Assembly (NCBI RefSeq): GCF_040412425.1
Contig: NC_089762.1
Coordinates: 19,058,202 to 19,122,201 of the forward strand
Origin: Macrobrachium rosenbergii
Lineage: Eukaryota > Arthropoda > Malacostraca > Decapoda > Palaemonidae
DNA length: 64,000 nucleotides
Direction: 5' to 3'
Shown here: positions 38,443 through 52,167 of the stretch, in pieces
Layout: each line of letters starts with the position of its first letter
Numbering within the stretch: position 1 is the first letter of the stretch
Made by a program: the position numbers and the translations under genes
Notes under the pieces: generated by a model
Told to the model about the DNA's origin: nothing
The model's input: the letters and a program-made list of their open reading frames with translations, nothing else
Database searches by the model: none

Positions 38443-38659
38443 TTGTCTTCTGTTTCTTTCGAAATAATTAACGGAAATATATTAAGAATTGGATTTTCAA
38501 GGTAAAAGAATAAAACATCGAAAAGAAACTTCTTACAACAAAATTAAGTTATGGCTATATGTAGAATTGTAGATCTTGCAACCTGTTGTTTCACTTTCCT
38601 CGTGACTAGATACTCTTTTCTTATTTTATATCACCTTGTTATCCCAGTGATAGAAGTTT

Positions 38660-38664
<5 letters not shown>

Positions 38665-38737
<73 letters not shown>

Positions 38738-38741
38738 TATA
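38665..38741. repeat. (AT)n microsatellite, ~77 bp
   Basis: AT run with a one-base slip near its end. Confidence 0.96.
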
Positions 38742-39036
38742 ATGTATATCGCACGATTATGATGACATCGAATACAGGTTTGTTATTACCGCAGTCGGCT
38801 TACTCCACTGATGTTATTCAATCCTTCAATATCAAATAATGTTATTGAAATTAAATGTATTGTAGTATTATTTTTGCAGGATGTTCTTTCAAATGGATTT
38901 GCTTTTGATTTATGGAAATTGATGAATAATACACTCATTCAGTAGTAGGAAGATCAGAGCTTAACGGTTTTGAACACTTAAATTAGACAGGGGTATCTTG
39001 ATACCAGGATATTTAGTTTTATGTGATATTATTATT

Positions 39037-39070
39037 AGTATTATTGTTATTATTATTATTATTATTATTA
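39037..39070. repeat. (ATT)n microsatellite, imperfect
   Basis: ATT repeats with GTT and AGT variants at the 5' side. Confidence 0.93.
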
Positions 39071-39321
39071 CTCGTAGGCCTGCAAATGGATGCCTTGTTA
39101 CCGAATAGCACGAATACTTTGTTACATTTTTAAATTATAATGCCATGTGAGCTGGTATATCATCTCAAGGAGCTCCATTGAAACTGAAAATAGCTGTTCA
39201 CTGACGGGGATGATAACTTGCAATTTGTTTTGTAGTCGGCATGTATTATTATTTCATTAGGCTCATAAATCCTTAATTAATGAGCTATACTTTTGATATT
39301 TTACATTGACTTATTTTTTCT

Positions 39322-39347
39322 GGGGATGAGGGGTGGGGTATGGGGGG
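39322..39347 (+). other. G-quadruplex candidate
   Basis: Four G-runs (4, 4, 4 and 6) with spacers ATGA, T and TAT. Confidence 0.65.
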
Positions 39348-42300
39348 TGAGAGAGGAAAACTTTTAATTTGATTCTTTATATTTAGAGGTAATTTGCAAT
39401 TTAACATTGTAACAAAACTGATTCTTAAAGTATTCTTGAAGTACATTTTTTGCAGTAAGCTTTTGATAATGGTGTAGTAACAATAAAATTGATTTTAAAT
39501 GGAATTTCAAGATGTAAGAGAAAAAACAGATAAGAGTGTATAACAAAATGAAAGAATAATCACATCACCTTATTGAAATAATAATCGAATCATCATTTTC
39601 CTGATGTGATCGGTTCCGTAGTTGGACACATGCAGTCCTTGCGGTGCAGCTCGAACCCTCTTAATTGAAGTGCCAAGAGATTTCTTTGCTGCTGTCAAAC
39701 AATTCTCCTTTCTTATTTCCATCTTCCTGTCCCTTTCCCGTCGTGTGTTTCTGTCTCCCCTCTTCCTTATCCAATCGTGGCCCGAGCGAGTGTGGTGATT
39801 GGCGAGAGAGCCGTTTACTGAGTCAACATCGCAGGAGATTAGGAGAATTGCCCCCACAGCCCCACAGGGTATCTCTGGGCCCAAACAATTCCCCCACACC
39901 AGTATCACGAAGAGCCGAAAGAATGGAGAGAAAACAGCCACAAATTAAGATGATTGAAGGAGGAGGAAAGGAATGCCGTCGGGTTTTGGGTGTTGAAGTG
40001 CAAGTGTCTTCTTTACTCTTATTACAATTCGAATCTCGTTATTTTATTACTGGTAGAAATAAGATGTTTTATTCGACCTGTCACGGACAGTTTGCCCACT
40101 GACGCCGGTGAAATATGCAGGCAGGTAGAGAGAATCAAAGAGATGTAACGATATGCTTATAATGAACGAGTAGGGGTGATAACGCGTTAATTAGATAGCG
40201 TCGGTTAATTAGCACCTTCATTAAGTCAGTCCCCTTTGATGGCAAATGGGAATCCAACCTGTTTCCAGCTTTAAATCGCATTAATGAATATCGGAACGAC
40301 CGCTTCTGAAATTTCAACCTCATTTCTTCGAATGATAATGTCCATGATGAGCTCGTCCCTCCCCCGAGACACTTAATCAGTTGTGATTGCATGAGGTGGA
40401 ATTCATATTTCGCCGAGGGCTTCAGACCAGATTAGAGCCCAGCTGCGGAGCAGGATCCTACCAGTGGATTCTGTCCCCGTGAATCGAGTCCAGGTTCTGA
40501 ATGTATTTTGCACTGCAGGATATTGGAAGTCCTCGATGAATATTCCTAAGAAAGGAGGCACACACATCCCTAATTGAATGGAAATTAAGGGAGACGGGAA
40601 ATGAATGTAAGCATAGGATTTATTTAGTTTTTACGGTGAAAACATACATTTTTAAAAATCGCTGTATCTGTGTCCAGTGTATTTCACAACCGATAGGCCC
40701 TTAATGGGTGTCTTGGGGGCGGGGGCACGTGATTCTTCCTTTTAAATATCTTAAATGCAGATTGCCCATATCTGACCTCATTTTTTTGTATTGGAGTGTT
40801 CATCATGTATATACAAGCGTTGTAGTGTGAAGCAAAAACTGTGCAAGAAACTTAGAAATTTAGTTATTTGAATATGATCACGTAGTACTTAAGTGTTAGT
40901 ATATGTAACACTGCACGTAAAAGATTATTTTTATAAGGAAATGTAATTGAAATGGAACATTGGATCAAAATGAGATCTGTTGTATACGGTGTTAACCATA
41001 TGATAAAGGAAATGAGATTGACTATGTTCATGAGCTCTGCAACTTATATCATTGTTACCATTGAGGCTGAAGTTGAAAGGAATATTGTAACGGGAGATTT
41101 TAAAATACTCGGCTCACATTTGGACCAGAAAACGTTTAACAACAACCTGTAAATATATGATAAAAAAAAAGCTTCCTTGATATTTTTCAAGTAATTGATT
41201 GTATCAAATGACGTATCTAATCTGACTCCCAAAAAGAAAATGAACATGGGGAAAGGTTTCTCGAGCATTTTATTGGGTATAACCAAGACTCCTTATTGTA
41301 ATCATGCTAACGCTAAACCAGTCTGTACCCAAACAGTAGTCGAGGTAGTCTGAATAGTGAATGCATGTGTGTAGAATGAGATCGAGAGAAAAAATGATTT
41401 GACGGTGTCAAGCGGGACCTGTCCCTTCCCACAACAAGGCCCAACATAAATAGGTTTATTTTCATGAAGCGTGAGTTCGACTTGCAAATTTGGTCCACAT
41501 CAAAATGTTGGTGAGAACGCAGACAGGGATGCACTCGCGTAGAATTACTGCTATTGGTATGTTTGGGAAATGGAAAACCATTCCTCTTTTCGCGTGTCGG
41601 TTGTTATTTGATTTTGTACCGTAATTTATTTCCGCCACTGTCTGATGAGTTGAAGGAAAGAGCACCTCCCCCCTCCTCTCTGGGGGTCATGCAGCATCCA
41701 TCATTCCCTACTCTTCACACTTCCTCCCTGGAAATCGGCTATTCTCTGAGTACTCGGTGTAATGCAGTGCTTTGGAAAGCCTTCTTGTATCCGTTTTCTA
41801 TTGCTCTTCCATTCTTGTAGAAACTGATGTGAAGCTACCTTACCCTTCGTTCTTTTGTTTCCGTCTTACATGCCTACTCAGGTTTCCAGCATAAATTTGT
41901 TTCTTTTTTTAGCACCACAGAATTAATCCGCTAAGTGAATGTTTAATTTTACACTACAAATTAAATCCACTAATTGAATTTTATCGTTTTTCAGTTTTCT
42001 TCTATTTACTTTATACCTTCAATTTTTACAAGGTTTTCTTTGTGGTGTCACATCTTTAGCTACTAAATAACAGTTCAATCTTTAATCGTCATACAATTTA
42101 TGAAGCACGAAGTATGAGCACTGTACATATGTCAAATTTTCATTTAGCTTGATTGCGATCATCTGGTAAAACTCAACACCCACCCTGAATTTATGTAGTG
42201 TTAATATTCGGACGCTATTTAGTGTTAAAGTCTGGCTGGCGGTCTTGGTAATAAATTTCATATGAAGGGTTAAGGTGATGGCCATAAACTGGTTTGAAAT

Positions 42301-42390
42301 TGTGAAAATGCGTTTTTTGTTTTTTGTTTTTTTACATTTTTATATGCGGTAGTAATTTGGCTGTCCCTAATACTATCAGCAAACGGGGTA

Positions 42391-42546
<156 letters not shown>

Positions 42547-42777
42547 CTTTATATTTATATTTATATTTACTTTTATATCTTATAGAAACAAAAAGATCTC
42601 ATAAAACTTAGTTTTATTTGATCTTATAAAATCGCAGAGCTTGAAAATCTGTTTTGCAACAAGTAGCAACAACTTTGTTGCTATAAAAATGTGAAGAAAA
42701 ATATTTTCTGAAATTAACAAGTAAACATTGGAGTAAAGCTGGTATGCTCAGGACGGACGTGAAAAACCTTTTGTGCA

Positions 42778-42780
<3 letters not shown>

Positions 42781-42845
<65 letters not shown>
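42781..42845. repeat. (CT)n microsatellite, ~65 bp
   Basis: Pure CT run. Confidence 0.97.
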
Positions 42846-42848
<3 letters not shown>

Positions 42849-43061
42849 GAAGCGTTTTAGACCATCGACCCCTTCATGGAATTCTCGTCTCTCAGCAACC
42901 CTTAGGCATTTAGTATAAATATCAATAATAAATTTCATTATTTAAAGGTATAAATTTCTTGGCCATTTTTTTTTCATTACTGTTCTCATTAAGATTTCTT
43001 TCACAATTAGGTTTGTTATTACTTCGTCAATTTTTATTTCTGTTCCTGTTCTGGAAGTATT

Positions 43062-43062
<1 letters not shown>

Positions 43063-43107
<45 letters not shown>
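43063..43107. repeat. (AAT)n microsatellite, ~45 bp
   Basis: AAT run; its upstream flank does not match the AAT-tailed element at 25574, so the origin may differ. Confidence 0.96.
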
Positions 43108-43444
43108 GTAATAATGGTGATGAGAACAACTTCATAATAAGGTCTTTATATTAAACACACAAAAATATATCCTAAAACCGAACTCCGCATATCAAACATC
43201 GTCAATAAGTTGTAACTCAAATTTATTGTATCATTTTATGAATTTCTATTTCTTGTAAAAGGTCAGCTTTAGAAGGCAAGTTCAAAATCGATCCCGATGT
43301 TTATTTGGATAATATTCTGTACTCTTTATGGTTTAGAGGTTTGTGTTTCGTCATTTGAAGAAAATATAACTGTAAAAGCAAGAATGACATTTGGTAAGTT
43401 GTTTTTCGCTTATTGAAAATTGCCTCAAGTTACGGAGAGAAAGA

Positions 43445-43447
<3 letters not shown>

Positions 43448-43491
<44 letters not shown>
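43448..43491. repeat. (GT)n microsatellite, ~44 bp
   Basis: Pure GT run. Confidence 0.97.
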
Positions 43492-43497
<6 letters not shown>

Positions 43498-43735
43498 TAG
43501 CGTTGGTATGGCTTGTCCAAAGAAGTTTAGAGGAAATCTATATTCAAGAACGTCATTAATTTTTGAAGGTTTGAAAGAGATACATATTTTAAACATTGAT
43601 ATCACTCTTGTTGTAAGTAACTTCTTTTACAATTATATAAGTACCTACATAGTAATGTGTATGTACCCATTTTCTGTATGTAAGTACAACAGTAAGTACT
43701 GAAGAATATCAAAGTTTTGATTTATGTCCACCAAA

Positions 43736-44069
43736 GAATGTTCACTAAGGAATACAATCGAGTACTTTTTTTTCTTTCTTGCATATAACTGAGATCAGAA
43801 CAGTATTTACGTTGCTCATATTTAATGTAATGACGGATCATATTGATACTGGTGATTAGTCGTGATCAACAATCATCTTCAAAGGAGAGAGAGAGAGAGA
43901 TAGTCACAGACTTTCTATCCTTTGGAGATGATTGTTGATCACAACTAATCACCAGTATCAATATGATCCGTCATTACAGTAAACATGAGCAACGTAAATA
44001 CTGTTCTAATCCCAGTTATGTGTAAGAAAGAAAAAAAAGTACTCGATTGTTTTCCTCAGCGAACAACTT
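43736..44069. repeat. large foldback: ~150-bp inverted-repeat arms, 33-bp loop
   Basis: Left arm ~43736-43885, right arm ~43919-44069. Matching blocks include CAATCGAGTACTTTTTTTTC against its complement near 44030-44050, TGACGGATCATATTGATACT, GGTGATTAGT and GATCAACAATCATCT. Differences are scattered substitutions and small indels, roughly 90% or better. The loop holds a short (GA)n run. No transposase and no recognised terminal motif. Read-through in either direction would give a long double-stranded RNA hairpin. Confidence 0.92.
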
Positions 44070-44103
44070 AATCAGTTGTGATAGCATATATATATACTGT
44101 GTG

Positions 44104-44109
44104 TATATA

Positions 44110-44176
<67 letters not shown>
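44104..44176. repeat. (AT)n microsatellite, ~73 bp
   Basis: AT run starting 35 bp after the foldback's right arm. Confidence 0.96.
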
Positions 44177-44180
<4 letters not shown>

Positions 44181-47100
44181 GTTAGTAATCTCTTACACCA
44201 CACACGATTGTATAAAATGGATATAGTGATGTACTACTAATTCAAACATTAGTGCACAAGTACCACGGTGCACTTACATAAAAGTTTGCATTACACGACT
44301 GCAGACAAGCAATACACATCGTGTACTTGTGTCCATGTGGGTATCCTGGATTTCCACTTGTCCCCTTATCTCCTCACCTCTGGTTTCCTCTCCATATACC
44401 ACCTCCCCCCTAATATCCCCCCCATACCCCTGCTGGCGTTTCGTTTCCTGTTGAAAGAACAGCCCGATCGATAGCCTCCTTTGGCTGTTTGTACCTCCTG
44501 TCTTTTGTCTTGTAGATGGCTGTGGCCTACGCTCTTTCTCTCTCCTTCGCTGTCTGTGTTTAATCCATTCTGAGTTGTTCTTGAGTTTTTAATATTAGAT
44601 AATGCCAAACAAATTACACATAATTTCAATCAGCTTGAGTGATTAAAAAAAAACCTTTTGTATATTTAAAATCATAGCCACAAATAAGCACGTGAATAAA
44701 ATGTACTTCCTCCCTCTCAGTGACATCATGTATAATATGCCTGTCAAATATCAATATGTAGTTACATGGTCTTCGAAACCAGTCTCTTTTTTTGATATAC
44801 TCAGCACTGAATCTTTCCATAGTTTTCAAAACCTACCACATTGGTATTTTATCTCCAATGTACTGTCATGCAAAACACTGATTTGATCTTCTTGCCGGTG
44901 GTAGTCATTCAGGATATCAGTCTCGCTCTTTCTTTCTTTCTTACATGTGTACATTAACTCTACCCACGCACTGTTACTGAAAGATAAAATAAGTATCGGA
45001 TAGCTGTGATTTCCTTTTGGGTAATTAGGCTGCACAGGGTGTGTGTGAGATAGTGAGAAGATTATTCTTATATTGAGGATGAGGACACACATGTGCAGTT
45101 GCTGCCTTAAATCTTATGACCTGACAGTTGTATGAGTTAGTATATGATGTGTATGTACGTTTTTGGCTGTTTATCACAAGATTTTACGAAAAATTTTCCA
45201 GAAGTGGGACTCGTTACCGCCAATAAGGGAGTGGATTTTGGAATGCAATATTTTGATAGAAGAGCTCTTATTTTGGATGGGTAGGATTAGTCAGTCTTGT
45301 TTCAGATGTTTCCAGGCATAAGAAACCGAAACCTTGCACATCATTTGCGTAGAATTTCATATCCAAATTTAGTAATTACTTAAGCAAAGAAAAGCTGGCT
45401 AGAGTTCGACTCCGTTATACCTTAAGATGTCATTGGGATTCCGACCAGCAACCGGTTTTGGTCGATGAAAATGTGTGGCAAAGGTCTTGACGGTGGCTGT
45501 GATATTCGAATGTTTTTCAGTTAGATGTAATTCCTCCTTTTATTTCATAAATACGAGTTTCCAGTATGAGAGAGTTGTATATTTTCTTGGCGCGTGATCT
45601 TGCTGATAAAGAAGTTTGTAAGGGTTCAAGAAGCGGTCTTGAAGTTTTGAAGTGTCATTTAAGATTTATCATTTTGTATCTAATGGTAGTAAGGAAAATC
45701 ACAAATCCGAGGAATAGAGTTTACTTTCACTTATAGTTTCAGGTCATCACGTCTCTTTTCGGTGGGGAAAATACTGATACGGTTACATATAATGTTATAT
45801 AAAAGAGGAAAGTATTTTACTTAATTTACACACGGACTGGAGTGCTTTAAAATGACCTTTCTGACAAGTTACAGTTAAAAAAACTAGTGATCAAGGTTGA
45901 TTCAACTTTCCTATATTTGAGGTAACCAATTGACGGAAATACCTTTTTAGCCCCAACCCAATCATTAGCATGATTATATTCAACTTTATGATTGAAGAGG
46001 GCGTTTGACACATTACATTTTCGGACATCAAGTTTGTATTAAATTATTCTTATTAACAACGACCTTCCAGTCTTCCCCCCCCCCATTTAGGTTTCATTAC
46101 TGTCAATATATGGTACCTTATGAATACATGCCTTCTCTGACACTTTTAGTTTCTTTCTAATTAGTAATATACATGTAGAATTTGAGAGGCTAAATACCAT
46201 TCTGTAATCATTGTTTCGTAATGTTAAAATAAATATTGGGGCCGTTTCCGAGTCTTTCATTGTTGGGGGTAGGGGGTTTGAAAAGATTACAGAGTTTTAT
46301 CTGGGGATTTCATGGGTCATTGATTTAGATGTGGGAAGATATTCTCTCTCTCTTTCTCTCTCCACACACACAACCAGACTCATATATCCTTCATATCCTG
46401 CTGGCATCCAGTATGTAGGATTTCCAATGAACTGCTTTAAAAAGGAAAGAAACTTGTAAAATCGTTATTTTCCGGGAAAAAGGAAAAGCGTAACATCCTC
46501 ATCCCAGGAGACGAAAAGACCTTTATTTGTGCAGCACTATGAAGAATATTAGTAAAGGAAAGCGAAATTCCTTATTACAGAACACACAGTGTACTATTAT
46601 TCCAGTATTCTTTAAAAAAATTAAAAACCACACAAGTGTTTGTGTGTGTTTTTTTTTATTATCAAAAATGTTGTCCTGTGGTTGTCATCTTAACTCTTAC
46701 CAAAGCTTATTCAATATCGCATTGAAAGGAAGACATGTCATGAAGTCTTAAATTTTCGTCAAAGATCTCAAATTTTGTTGTTTTATGAAGACCACTTATT
46801 GTATGGTAAACGAATGATCTACTGTACTTTTTTTTTTTTTAAAGTCGGTCCACCCCAGATTGTAACCTAATAAAAATGTAGCTTTAGAAATACCCCTCCC
46901 CCCCAGTTTTTATAGTAGGCGAAAGCCTTGTACGTGAATAAATACATAGAGAGCTTGTGCCCTGACATAGATGGTTAGTGGAAGGACTTGTTTTCCTTAA
47001 AAAATAGCGTTCAGAAAATGACCACTTTCTCTCATCTGACTTAAATGTTATCGATACATTCCCTTAAATAGTACAATAGAAAACACTGGTTTTTGTTGTA

Positions 47101-47286
47101 TGTGATATTTGCACGAGTTCTTTCAATTTGTACAGTCTTTTTTGTCATTGAGCATATTTACTAAGTTTAGAGACTGTTTAAATTTTGTGGCAAATCAAGG
47201 ATTATCCACAATAAATGATGAGTGACCAGTCATATTTTGTGTGGGTTCATGATGAGTAGTAGTGTTTGTGTACATACCGGTATGTC

Positions 47287-47311
47287 GTGTGTGTGTGTGT
47301 GTGTGTGTGTT
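47287..47311. repeat. (GT)n microsatellite, ~25 bp
   Basis: Pure GT run. Confidence 0.94.
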
Positions 47312-48885
47312 ATAGGAAATACCGTTAAAATTTCATAGAAATGAACTTTTAATGAGAAATAATACTGGATTCTTGCTGTTTTGTTTGTTGTTAATGAAAT
47401 GGGCTCCTTGATGTGTCTGATGGAAAAATTGAACACTTGGCAAAAAATAAAGGATGTTTGAAAGGAGGGAACGGAGGTGTGTTTGACGAGTCAAACTTGT
47501 GGGAGACTAATTACGCCAGACTTCATCCCTTTGATGTTGACCGCTCCACTCGGGAGGGATGGAAAGAAGGGAGAGGGAACCTTTAGGAGGAGGAGAAGGC
47601 GGAGGTAGAAGATGAAGAGGAAGGATGGAGACGGGAAGAAGGAAGGAAAGGGGTGACGTTGTTTTTCTCCAAGAGATCGTTATTACTGGAAATAAAAGCC
47701 TAGACATTTCATCTCTGAGCAGCTTAACAATTTAAATAGGAAAAGTATTCGCCCTCGTTTGGAGCGTTGTTACTATGCCCGCTGAAACTCGACTGGCTCT
47801 TGCCCGTAACAAAGTTAGGTTGATTTCCATAGACGCGACCATGACCAATGAACACGACCTGGCGGTCGGCTGTTGTATCCTTCAGTTGTCGGTTGTGAGA
47901 GCATCTCCTTGGAGACGAAATCACCCAACCTCCGGAGTACACGACCAGATGTTCTACATGACGACTGCGACTAAACTGCTCCCGAAATCTCTCTCAATTT
48001 TGCGTAGCTTTTGACTGCCTAAAGCTGTCAATCGTAGTTTTGCTTTGAGGCTAAAAATTCTCCGTGATTTTCATTTCATCAACAGTAAATGCCTGTTCCT
48101 GAGTGTTTTGGAAAAAAAAAAAAAAATCTTTATGGGAACGTTGATTGAGTAAGATTTGATTCCTCAGCCTAATTTTGTAACTGTTCATCACCAACCACAT
48201 TACTTTATAATTCTCTTCCAGTCGTTTTCAACTAAGGATATATAATAAGCAACCTGTTACTTTGACTGAATGTGTAGCTCAGAAGAAGGTTGCAAAAGTC
48301 AGTAATTGATAAATAAAACAAATGACTTGAAAATTACCTGCACAGTATAGATGTTGACACCCAACTGGGAATCTCAAGCCGCTTTTAGGGAACCTGTTCC
48401 AACGACAACGACTCTCTTGTTCCACGAACACGGACGCGGTCATAATTGGCTGTGGTTGAGTTTGCTGAAATCTACCTTTACCTCTTTTTTGTAACCATTA
48501 CCCCGAGGTGGCGTTGATAACCATGTTCTTTTTGGGAAAAGTTTAATATTCCCGTAAATAATTTTCAGTACAAAAGTTGAATCCACGCGTACCACCCTCT
48601 CGCCAACTTAACCATGTAGCACATCACTCTACCGTCCTCCTTTTTTCCGTTGGAGATTCTTATCGCACTTTGAATTCTTGTGGTAACCAAGAAGACGATT
48701 AAATTGACACAACTCAAGATGTGGTGATAAGCCAGATTTTTTTTCCTTTGGGTCTCTTGCTATTTGTCTTTATTGATACTGGGAGGAGAGAGAACATACT
48801 GTCTGTAGATAGACTCTCAACAAACAAAATATATGTTGGGTTGTTTTGGTAAGGGGTTTGTAGCTTTCGGCGTGCCATTGGGCGA

Positions 48886-48955
48886 TTTTTTTTTTTTTAA
48901 TTTAGGCTCTCAAGCCAAGCACTGAGTACACTTTTGGCCATTCAGCGGTCATAGT
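48886..48955 (-). repeat. possible divergent fragment of the SINE-like family
   Basis: AATTTAGGCTCTCAAGCCAA then GCACTGAGTACAC and CCATTCAGCG resemble, in order and orientation, the reverse complement of the 3' part of the family at 2023 and 11391 (…CAGCGCTGA…CAGCGC…GGCC…). Similarity is patchy and short. Confidence 0.35.
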
Positions 48956-49931
48956 TTAGTTGACTGGTTATGTAAGGAATGGGGTCGTTCCCATCATTTC
49001 CAGTGGTTAAAAGTTTTATGTTTGGAAGTCTTGAGACTTACAATCTGAATATCATGTTCGCTTCTAGAAATATATGGCTCTTGAACTCATATATTAAAAA
49101 ATTTAGCATGAGCAGCATAGCTTTAATATTGTAAAGTTTAATTTATTTTTTTTTATCTTTTGTGATGATTATCCTCCTCACTTACGTTATTTAATCCCAG
49201 TTAATTTTATTATGTTTTAATATAAGGAAAACATTTTGAAAGGCGACATATATATCATTATAAGCTCCCATGAAAATTATTTTTATATTGTTGCTTCTGT
49301 TTCTTGAGTATACAGTAAAAGTTCTAATTGAAGCAGGTGTTGTTTACATGTTATTTAATGCGGCCCTTAAACGATGCACTGTTCAACGGTCGCAGTGTAA
49401 GTTACTGTTGGAAACCAGTCCCAATGCATATCACGGAATCAGAATTGGAATTCGTCACATATCACTCGTCAAAAGTATAGTGTAATTATACAATCCCCAA
49501 AACATATGACTTAAAAAGTACAGTGGAAGGTGTGTGTTTGTAAAAATACAATGAGAGGCGTGTAAACTATCCAAAAAGTCAGTTCCAAAAAGCGAGAGGA
49601 AGCCACAAGGAGACTCAAAAGCCGACACGAAGCGGTGGCAGGTAAGGCCAGCGTGCATTCTCTCGTCACTGGAGGGAGAATGCGAAGGAAAGCAGGAAGG
49701 AGAGAGATAGAGAGAAAGAGACGATGAAAAGTTGGTCAGAGGAAAGGTGATTAATTTTGCTTTCAAAGGGAGATTATCTCGATCGGTAACGAGGGGATCA
49801 AAAGACTTGACGTGTCGCAGAAGGACCTTAGGGATAAATGATCACGAGTTGATAAAAAGGAAGCGAAGAGGCAACTGGGGACCTCCTTCATTGCGCTGAA
49901 TAAGGTAAAGCGCGGGAATGGATGGAGGCCC

Positions 49932-49950
49932 GGGGGGGTGGGGGGCGGGG
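49932..49950 (+). other. G-quadruplex candidate
   Basis: G7-T-G6-C-G4: very dense G-runs in 19 bases. Confidence 0.6.
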
Positions 49951-50842
49951 TTTGGAACAAGAGGAGGCCCCTTTAGCTAAGATAAGAAACGCCAATTGTT
50001 CTGTTATCAGGAGAACATTAATTTTTGTAGTAGGCCTACTTTGTCCCAGATGTCGCCATGAGATACGGAGGAAGAGAAAGGACGCTGATGGAAGTATCAT
50101 TTTCGACAACTGAAGCTTTTCTCACGAGGGAGCACAACTTGAAAGGATTCCTTCTCCCAGTGATTTATTGGCGGGAATGTTATTTTTTCTTACCGTTTCT
50201 GCGGTTGTAACCGAAAAACCACCAAAAAGAAGAAGGAAAAAAAAAAACACTGAAAAAGAGAGGGCGCCTCATACAACGTCCAGTATATTTGAGAATGCCA
50301 TATCGAATTCCATGTTATGGGTGCGAGGAGGAATCCTTGTCTGCATTCCACCTCGGGGTGTCGTCTTTTGTGGGTCTGACACATCAAGTGGAATAATATC
50401 GGGCGAGTTTCAGTTTGTTGTTTTATCTATTATTTTCATTTGATGTTTAATGCTTTTATTCAACGGATCGCTTATTTCAGAGGGAAATTATGCATGCAGT
50501 TAATAGTAGATATTACATGTTTCACAAAAATGAAGGGGATGGAAAATGAGTCTGTTACAGCTGTAACTGGCTTCATTTTTAAAGCATAAATGAATATGAT
50601 ACCTTTTCTTATTGGTTGCTTTAATGAATCTGTTGCATCGTGAAGTGCGGGGGATAGTTAGTTCTCTTGAGAATTCTTACTGCTTAACACGGGCTAATTG
50701 TAATCTGTAAAGTCTTTTTTAAAGAGATTGCTCTCTGACGGTAGATACTTATGTATGTCTTCTGAAATGAAGCTATCAGTGTCAAAGCCCGTGATTAGCC
50801 TAGGAGATATGTAGGAAGAGACCCTAAAAAGAATTGCTGTCT

Positions 50843-50940
50843 AATTGGACGCTAGAGACAGGTTCTCTGAGCCTTCAGATTAAGGAGGATACTACGCCCT
50901 TTCCGTATCCTATGCCGTCACTCCTGTCTCTAGGATAATT
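50843..50940. other. nested hairpin
   Basis: CTAGAGACAGG (about 50852-50862) pairs perfectly with CCTGTCTCTAG (about 50923-50933), extended outward imperfectly by AATT pairs. Inside it GGATAC (50887-50892) pairs with GTATCC (50905-50910). No RNA family recognised. Confidence 0.5.
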
Positions 50941-51773
50941 AGCTGTGTTCCTGGAGAAAAGCGTCTTGTATAAAGAGTGCATGCTGATCGTAATGACTCG
51001 AGTAGTGGCTCAGCGTATTAACTACTGTAAGTCCAGCTCTCTCTAGTCTTCTGGTTCATCGTAAAAAATCACACTGCTTTATTTTTTTAATACTTGAACT
51101 TGTAAATTGTCTGCTGTTTTTCAGTTTTTTTTTAATCCACACACTTTTCCCTGCCCCATATCACTGTAAATGCTCGCCTGTTTTTTACTTGTTTGTGTAT
51201 CGGTAGAAATGGTAGCGTTTAAAAAGGAAAATGGTTATTTTTTTTTAGGAAATATAGTTTGTTTTGTGTAGTTTCCACGTGGTTGCACTGAGAAATTTTA
51301 ATAGTTCACTCCTTAAAAAGGTTTCGTTCCATGAAAAAGATAGATTTGGGTGCTGTATGAAAAGGAATAAATAATCAAAATTTCCCAAATGGACCATGCT
51401 AAAGTGGTTGGTATTAAGGGCGTCTAAAGTCTCACAGGTAGAAAAATAAGAAACATAAAAATAGTGAATACAGTAATTTCACTGCCGTTTAGATTTTAAA
51501 AAATGGGAAAATTTGTATTAAAATAGCATAACCGGCAACGTTTTAGCTTAGTGGAGTTGATAAAATTTGTGATTTCCCTGGGACGGGACGTCAAAGGAAA
51601 AGGAAATCTGGAAAAAAAGATGGGGAAGATGTTAGGGGATGGGGCGGGTGATGGGTTTTGGTGCTTTAGGACAAATTGAGCCATTCTCTGGGAAATGGTT
51701 TGACCGGTTGGGGAGCAAGAGCTATTCCTACCATCCATTTATTTAATGTTTATAAATATGTTATTATCCTGCA

Positions 51774-51778
<5 letters not shown>

Positions 51779-51837
<59 letters not shown>
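51779..51837. repeat. (CT)n microsatellite, ~59 bp
   Basis: Pure CT run, the first of three CT tracts within 800 bp. Confidence 0.97.
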
Positions 51838-51838
<1 letters not shown>

Positions 51839-52094
51839 CTATCATAAGTTGATTATTAGAAGGGATTCAAGTTTATCATATATTTTCACGATGCTCTCTG
51901 TTCTTTACAGAGAATTAACTCTCAACTCTTTCCGTATTGGTGATCTGCCAGATTCGGCCGTAAAATTTCCAGAAAGTGTCGAAACCAGATTTCCACTTCA
52001 TCATTCCCCGAAAATTTTGCCCCATCATATGCCAAAATTCACTTAAGGAAGTTAGTGTTCATTACATTGTTCGGCCATTCATCGATAACCACTT

Positions 52095-52099
<5 letters not shown>

Positions 52100-52164
<65 letters not shown>
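52100..52164. repeat. (CT)n microsatellite, ~65 bp
   Basis: Pure CT run. Confidence 0.97.

Positions 52165-52167
<3 letters not shown>

Larger units (their letters stand above)
44177..51778. other. long stretch of unique sequence, no gene found
   Basis: 7.6 kb without a long microsatellite except a GT run at 47287. Many frames of 60-100 codons, none with a motif. Notable sub-features are listed separately (48886, 49932, 50843). C-rich spots near 44402-44428, 46075 and 46878. Confidence 0.5.

Noticed and set aside
39665..40102. 145-codon + frame with a 123-codon frame opposite
   Set aside because: Same reasoning; no motif on either strand.
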